Part shown: one piece after another, positions 59,070 to 64,000 of the stretch | Layout of the letters: every line of letters begins with the position of its first letter | Position numbering within the stretch: the stretch's first letter is position 1 | Assembly: GCA_030848705.1 (NCBI GenBank) | Contig: CM061238.1 | Coordinates: forward strand, 30,224,655 to 30,288,654 | Reading direction: 5' to 3' | Length of the DNA stretch: 64,000 bases | Source of the DNA: Heracleum sosnowskyi | Taxonomy: Eukaryota > Streptophyta > Magnoliopsida > Apiales > Apiaceae | The notes under the pieces: generated by a model | The model's database searches: none | The model's input: only the letters and a program-made list of their open reading frames with translations | What the model was told of the DNA's origin: nothing | Made by a program: the position numbers and the translations under genes

Positions 59070-60626
59070 TTAAATTTCCTTGTCTTCCACTATTGCTTCC
59101 TGCCCCCCGACTTCTTGGTTGTCAATGGTACATTCAACCATGAAGTCAGCAAGTACTTGAGCTTTTATGGCCGTTCGAGGCTTATACTTGATGTCGAATT
59201 CACCCAATTCAATGGCCCATTTGATCAATCTTCCACTAACTTGAGGGCTATGCAAGATGTTTCTTAGAGGTTGATCAGTCAAGACCTCTATCTTGTGAGC
59301 CTGGAAGTACGGGCGTAGCTTTCTTGAGGCCATTATCAAGGCTAAGGCAAAATTCTCTATGGTAGAGTAGTTTATTTCTGCCCCGTGTAGGATCTTGCTC
59401 ACGTAGTAGATGGGTTTCTGAACCTTTAACTCTTCTTTTACCAAAACAGCTCCCAGGGCAGTGTTGGATACTGCCAAGTATAGATAAAGAACCTCTCCTG
59501 GTTTTGGTTTGGCCAATAGTGGTGGCTCAGCCATGTATTTCTTTAGGGCCTCAAAGGCCTCTTGGCTTTCAGTTGTCCATTCAAAATTTTTCACTTTCTT
59601 GAGTGCTTTAAAGAAGGGTAAACACTTCTCTCCTGACTTGGAGATGAATCTTCCCAATTCTGCCACTCTTCCCGTTAATTTCTGGACATATTTGACAGTC
59701 CGTGGTGGCTCCATGTCTAGAATTGCTTTGATTTTGTCGGGATTGGCCTCGATTGCTCTCTTGGAAACCATTAGGCCTAAAAACTTTCCCGAGCCTACAC
59801 CAAAGGCACACTTAGCTGGATTCAACATCATCTTGTGGTGCCTCAGCACTTCGAATGCCTCTCGGAGGTGCTTAATGTGATCGCCCTTATCGAGGCTTTT
59901 GACTAACATGTCATCTACGTAGACCTCCATGGTTTTTCTAATTAGGTGCTCAAAGATTTTTTTTACCAACCTTTGATAGGTCGCTCCTGCATTCTTAAGC
60001 CCAAAAACCATGACTAAGAAACAGAATACACCAAAGTCAGTGATGAATGATACCTTGGCGATGTCATCTTTGTGCATCTTGATTTGATTATATCCACTAA
60101 AGCCATCCATGAAACTTAACATCTCATGCCCAGCAGTGGCATCTAGTAGAGCATCAATCCTTGGTAAGGGAAAACAATCCTTAGGACATGCATCATTCAA
60201 GTCAGTGAAGTCGACGCACATCCTCCATTTTCCATTAGCCTTTTTGACCATCACGGGGTTAGCCAACCATTCTGGGAATTGAATTTCCTCAATGAACCCA
60301 GCTTCCAAAAGTTTATTAACTTCTTGTTTAATGGCTTCAAGCCTCTCTGGAGAAAAACTCCTCTTTTTCTGTTTCACCGTCTTCCTTTCAGGATCCACAT
60401 TCAGTTTGTGAGTTATCAATTGGGGATCAATCCCTGGCATGTCGGCCGCTGTCCAAGCAAAAACGTCATTGTTTTCTTGAAGAAAAGACGTGAGTTTTCT
60501 CTTCAATGGTTCGGGCAGTAATGCCCCAATATAAGTCACCTTCTCTGGTTCTCCTGGGACTAGGGGAATTGGGACCAAGTCCTCAGCTGGTTTCCCCCTT
60601 CTGTCCTCGTTGTCGCTAACATTCAT
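59070..60626 (-). pseudogene. Reverse transcriptase and first RNase H of element D
   Basis: The 518-codon frame contains ANPVMVKKANGKWRMCVDF, LNDACPKDCFPLPRID, FMDGFSGYNQI, FGLKNAGATYQRLV and the catalytic YVDDML. RNase H follows with YLAVSNTALGAVLV and the connection to LADFMVE. It is complete in length for the domains. It is out of frame with the upstream protease ORF, overlapping it by 4 bases at a run of eight G (minus strand) near 60650. Confidence 0.9.
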
Positions 60627-61420
60627 GTCTTCAATTGGGAGAACTTGCCCCCCCCGGTTCCATCAGGCCTTAACGCGGCTACATAACAACTTCTAGCCAT
60701 CTTTTGGTCTCCTCGTTCTTCACCAATCCCATTCCTCGTTGGGAACTTGATTTTTAGATGATAAGATGAGGCAACAGCTTTGAACACATGAAGACCAGTC
60801 CTTCCCAGGATTGCATTGTAGGTTGAAGTCGCTTTTATAACTATGAAGTTCAACATCTGAGTAGACGTATTCATCCCTTGCCCCATGGTCATTGGGGGTT
60901 GGATAGTGCCTTCCACTTTTGATTCCACCCCGTTGAATCCGTATATAGGCATATTTGAGGGCGTTAGCTGAGAATCAGTGTAACCCATCTTGATAAAAGC
61001 ATCGTGGAATAGGATATCCACTGAAGCTCCATTGTCAACCAGGACTCTCTTTGTTTCGGAGTTGGCTATCACAGGTATTATGACAAGAGGATCATCATGG
61101 GGGAACTTCACCCCTTCCAAGTCTGAATCGTCAAAACCTATTGACACTTCTGTTCTGGCACGCTTCGGTGCTTCTCCAACCACAGTCATTACCTCTCGGG
61201 CATAAGCCTTTCTTGAGTTTCGGGAGGACCCAGCAGCAGTTGGTCCTCCGAATATCATGTTGATAACTGGCCCTCGGGGCTTAGGGTTACGATCTTGGTC
61301 GTTGTCCCTTCTGTCGTAATCTTTCCTTTCATAATTTCCTCTTTGACTCCCTTGATTTCCATCCTTGGTGAATTTGCTGAGTTTTCCTCTTCGTATCAGA
61401 AACTCAATCTCATCTTTCAA
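60623..61420 (-). pseudogene. Aspartic protease region of element D
   Basis: 265 codons, beginning in the zinc-like C-H-C segment that follows Gag and carrying the protease active site VDNGASVDILF (D-N-G-A variant usual in Tat elements), then ILGRTGLH. It would cut the Gag-Pol precursor. It is shifted by one base from Gag near 61470, at a T-run, and from RT near 60650, at a G-run. Confidence 0.85.
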
Positions 61421-63021
61421 TTGCCTACAATCATCGGTGTCATGACCGACTTCTTTGTGGAACCGACAAACTGATTTTGGTTCCGTTTGGACAAATCAGC
61501 CCTCATTGGCTTTGACCATTTGATATCTTCTTTTTTGGCTATCTCCATCAGAATTTGACTCCTGGGAGTATTCAATCTTGCATATTCTGTGAATTTTGGC
61601 CCAAAATTGTTTCTTTTGAGAGGAGAATCGGAGTTCTTTGATGTTCTGGGGAACTTTTCCTTGACATCGTACTCCTGAGTTTCTTTTCTTTTCTTTGAGT
61701 TTCCACTACCGCCGGCAGTGGGTTCATACTTTCTCATGCTTTCTTCAGCCTTGATATACTTTCCGGCTCTATCTTGGAGCTTCAGCATGCTCTCGGGTGG
61801 ATGTTTAGCTAACGACCTTTTGAAGTGGTCATCAGTAGTTCCTTGTTGCAGGGCTATCATAGCCACCCTGTCCTCTAAGTCTGGGACTTTCAAAGCCTCT
61901 CGAGTGAATCGATTAATGTAGTCCCTTAGGGCTTCATTCTTTCCTTGCTGGATGGCCATGAGTGATGCAGAGCTTTTGTCATGCACCCTTCCACTAATGA
62001 ACTGATTGATAAAAGCTTTGCTTAGTTCCTTGAAAGACCCAATTGAGTTGGGTGGTAGACGGCTATACCAACGTTGGGCCATGCCTGCCAAGGTTTGTGG
62101 AAACGCCCTACACTTGACCACATCGTTGGTTGGCTGCAACAGCAGTGCATTGGAGAAAGTCCTTACATGATTTGCGGGATCTCCCGTTCCATCATAGGCT
62201 TTGATCGAAGGCATCTTAAACTTTCTGGATATAGCCGTTTTCATTATGTCTTGAGTAAACGGTGGTGTAGGATCATCAGGATCTCCTAGGGGCAACAGAA
62301 TACTAGGATCACCCCTTGGGGCTTCGGCCCTCTTGGTCCTTCTTGCCGGTGGATCCAAGTTGATTATTGGGATCCCTTCAGTTGTTCGGCCTCGAGATTG
62401 AGCGGCCTCCTCCTCAGCAAGGATTTTTTTGAGCCTTGCAGTCTCTGCCTCATGGGCTGCAAGTTTCTCCCTAGTAGTTTGGGGTTGTTCCCGATTGGTC
62501 TGGGAAGAACGTCTCCTTCTTGGGGCGACATCCTCCCCAGTTGTATAACCCTCATCCTCGGTGTATGGGCCCGAGTAATCTTGAACGAAAGGGGTCTGAC
62601 GAGTTTGGGGTCCCAGACCTTGAATATAAGGGGGCACATATGCCTCATGGTAGATTGGATTAGTTCCACTACCGCCCGCCATGGGTCGAGGGGGCATGCC
62701 ATAGCTTGGCATCCCCAAAGTCTGATTCGCGTATTGAGGGAGATCAGTAGTATGGAGTTGAAGGCTCCTTGGTACACTCATGAGCAGCGGGGAGGTCGTG
62801 ATTGGTTGCTGGTGGACGGTCTCTTGTGGATTAGATCCATGAATGACCATCTGCAGGGGATTCGTCCCTTCAACCGAAATCGGGATTTCCGGTCCTTGAG
62901 TGTTGGTGGGGATATTCGCCCCTTCAGTGCCAGTAGTCGGCGGTGGATGATCAGCCTCAGAGGTGATAGGGCGATCCTCAGGAGTTTGATTATCCCGAGC
63001 TGTTCTTCGTGTTTTTGCCAT
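61417..63021 (-). CDS. Gag of element D
   Basis: 534 codons from an ATG 20 bases inside the primer-binding site. A Pro/Thr-rich N-terminus precedes a charged helix (EEEAAQSRGR, about 200), then the retrotransposon Gag core with MAQRWYSRLPPNSIGSFKEL and FINQFISGR (about 315-345) and LRDYINRFTREAL, then a basic tail. The last 20 or so codons are out of frame: the true continuation with the CRFH...GHDTDDC zinc-like segment is in the next frame, so a single-base loss near 61470 is likely. Confidence 0.85.
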   Translation of the reverse strand: MAKTRRTARDNQTPEDRPITSEADHPPPTTGTEGANIPTNTQGPEIPISVEGTNPLQMVIHGSNPQETVHQQPITTSPLLMSVPRSLQLHTTDLPQYANQTLGMPSYGMPPRPMAGGSGTNPIYHEAYVPPYIQGLGPQTRQTPFVQDYSGPYTEDEGYTTGEDVAPRRRRSSQTNREQPQTTREKLAAHEAETARLKKILAEEEAAQSRGRTTEGIPIINLDPPARRTKRAEAPRGDPSILLPLGDPDDPTPPFTQDIMKTAISRKFKMPSIKAYDGTGDPANHVRTFSNALLLQPTNDVVKCRAFPQTLAGMAQRWYSRLPPNSIGSFKELSKAFINQFISGRVHDKSSASLMAIQQGKNEALRDYINRFTREALKVPDLEDRVAMIALQQGTTDDHFKRSLAKHPPESMLKLQDRAGKYIKAEESMRKYEPTAGGSGNSKKRKETQEYDVKEKFPRTSKNSDSPLKRNNFGPKFTEYARLNTPRSQILMEIAKKEDIKWSKPMRADLSKRNQNQFVGSTKKSVMTPMIVGN

Positions 63022-63040
63022 GGTTGATGTTGTTTTCCCA

Positions 63041-63052
63041 CAGACGGCGCCA
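63041..63052 (-). promoter_or_regulatory. Primer-binding site of element D (probably Asp-tRNA type)
   Basis: The minus strand reads TGGCGCCGTCTG, two bases from the LTR end. TGGCGCCG is the usual start of primer-binding sites in Tat/Athila elements; the tRNA identity is from memory. Confidence 0.75.
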
Positions 63053-63054
63053 AA

Positions 63055-64000
63055 TGTTACGGATTAAAAAACGTGCTTTGTGAATTTAAGGCTAGGATTA
63101 ATGAGCTTCGAGCTTTAATGGCTGCACTCGTGTTTCCGGACTAAATTGGTCCTCACAAGATGCCTACGTATCTCAATTAATGTTGAGAATCAAGCCAAAG
63201 ACGTAGTTCTGATTGTAGGATCATGGACCTTATATAGGCGTCTGGAGCCTAGTATTTATGGTATGTTTAGGAGTTTTAGCGATTAAGTCTCCTTTTTGAT
63301 ATTGGATAAACATCGTATTTCTTGCTGGAGAAGTCTTTTCCTTGTTGATAAAGGTTATGACTCATTAATTGCCTTTAATTGGGATTCCAGATCCTTCTTT
63401 GATAAGATTTCCATAATTTGGGCTATTTTAATGAGCTGTATATTTTCCCTATTCATTAATTACGAAATTAATGAATAATTAGGGATGTGGGCATTAAATA
63501 TTGAGTCTTTTCATTGGACAGTCAATTATATTTCTATAATTACTTTTCTGACCATATCAATTACTTATAATTTTGAATTGAAATTTGAATAATGGTTTCA
63601 TATAGAATAATTTGAAATAGAATGGTTTAAAATGACATAATTTTAAAAGATTATCATTTATAGCACTTAGAAACACAAGTTTGATTTGAGTGTTGGAAAA
63701 CATAACTCTATTTCATGTTTCTAATGAATTTCTAAAAAAATTATTTTTCTTTTTATACCAGGATGTAATATTAACTTTCGTTTGCAAGTCCAAATGTTGC
63801 ATACTAGGATGTAATATTAAGGATATTTTAACTCCAAGTCGTATTATATATTAAGGTCATTTTTTTTTAAATTGTGAGGGATGTTTGAAATTGGTTTATT
63901 ATAATATTTTAAAATCTATAATCATATATAGTACTACATAACTAAACAAAAATTAAATTCCCCACTTCTTTCTTGTTAGAAAAAGGAATAAAAGAGATTC
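63055..64000 (-). repeat. 5' LTR of element D (outer end not resolved)
   Basis: Starts TGTTACGG next to the primer-binding site. The sequence is A/T-rich without ORFs. A repeated word AGGATGTAATATTAA occurs near 63760 and 63805. No second LTR copy is in the window, so where the LTR ends and flanking DNA begins cannot be decided. Confidence 0.6.

Larger units (their letters stand above)
1..64000 (-). mobile_element. Element D: outermost Tat-lineage Ty3/gypsy retrotransposon (host of the nest)
   Basis: The minus strand carries, in order, a primer-binding site (63041-63052), gag, an aspartic protease, reverse transcriptase with RNase H, a second RNase H of the extra Tat type, and a DDE integrase. 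Integrase breaks at 57527 and resumes at 22949. A plus-strand gene follows the end of pol (274-22453). Dual RNase H plus an antisense gene 3' of pol is typical of Tat elements; that is family knowledge. With the nested elements removed, only about 8 kb of the window between its left edge and the 5' LTR is D itself. The left (3') LTR lies outside the window and the right edge of the 5' LTR is not resolved, so the outer limits are those of the window. Several frame breaks mean this copy cannot encode its own proteins. Confidence 0.8.

Noticed and set aside
62398..63027. Plus-strand 209-codon ORF opposite gag of element D
   Set aside because: It mirrors the Gag coding strand with no recognisable domain. 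Unlike the 31945 and 13945 ORFs, there is no second copy to show selection.

Overview
This window is plant nuclear DNA, most likely from a large-genome flowering plant (probably a eudicot). The evidence is wall-to-wall LTR retrotransposons of plant-specific lineages (Tat and Tekay-like Ty3/gypsy, SIRE-like Ty1/copia) plus a CACTA transposon carrying pieces of a plant PDR-type ABC transporter gene. I see no intact host gene, no structural RNA gene and no CRISPR array. Species cannot be read from the sequence.

Everything fits one nest, up to four insertions deep. The outermost element, D, is a Tat-lineage gypsy element with pol on the minus strand. Its 5' LTR starts at 63055, gag to integrase run leftwards to 57527, and integrase resumes at 22949-22770. 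An intron-containing gene lies antisense to pol at 274-22453. D's other LTR is left of the window. Element B (628-20976, SIRE-like copia, minus) split D's antisense gene. Element C (4875-12713, a young copia, minus) split the large accessory ORF of B. Element E (22955-57521, gypsy of Tekay/Del type with about 5-kb LTRs, minus) split D's integrase. E's left LTR holds F (24699-40552), a related solo LTR in the opposite orientation. F holds A (27783-38833), a nearly pristine SIRE-like copia element. E's right LTR holds G (48539-53129), a CACTA element without visible transposase that carries ABCG fragments. Target-site duplications or empty-site paralogues support each nested boundary except the left edge of B, which a small deletion removed.

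A and C look young: by eye I count 2 mismatches between the 546-bp LTRs of A and 5 between the 1104-bp LTRs of C. B shows 6 in about 445 bp, agreeing with the nesting. A keeps a 1515-codon gag-pol frame. C has one frame break. B, D and E carry nonsense codons, nearly all explainable by C-to-T or G-to-A transitions.

The most interesting signal is in the two SIRE-like elements. Besides gag-pol and a large 'env-like' accessory ORF, both carry a small ORF on the opposite strand between pol and that accessory ORF. Comparing A with B, 26 of 37 differing codons in an 86-codon alignment are synonymous, and the first 49 codons show 19 synonymous changes and 1 replacement, as expected of a protein under purifying selection. 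In B this ORF has a TATA box upstream and an AATAAA downstream, and sits head-to-head with the accessory ORF across a 522-bp spacer. A and B also each carry a family-specific short motif dispersed through coding and non-coding DNA and forming a palindrome in the LTR.
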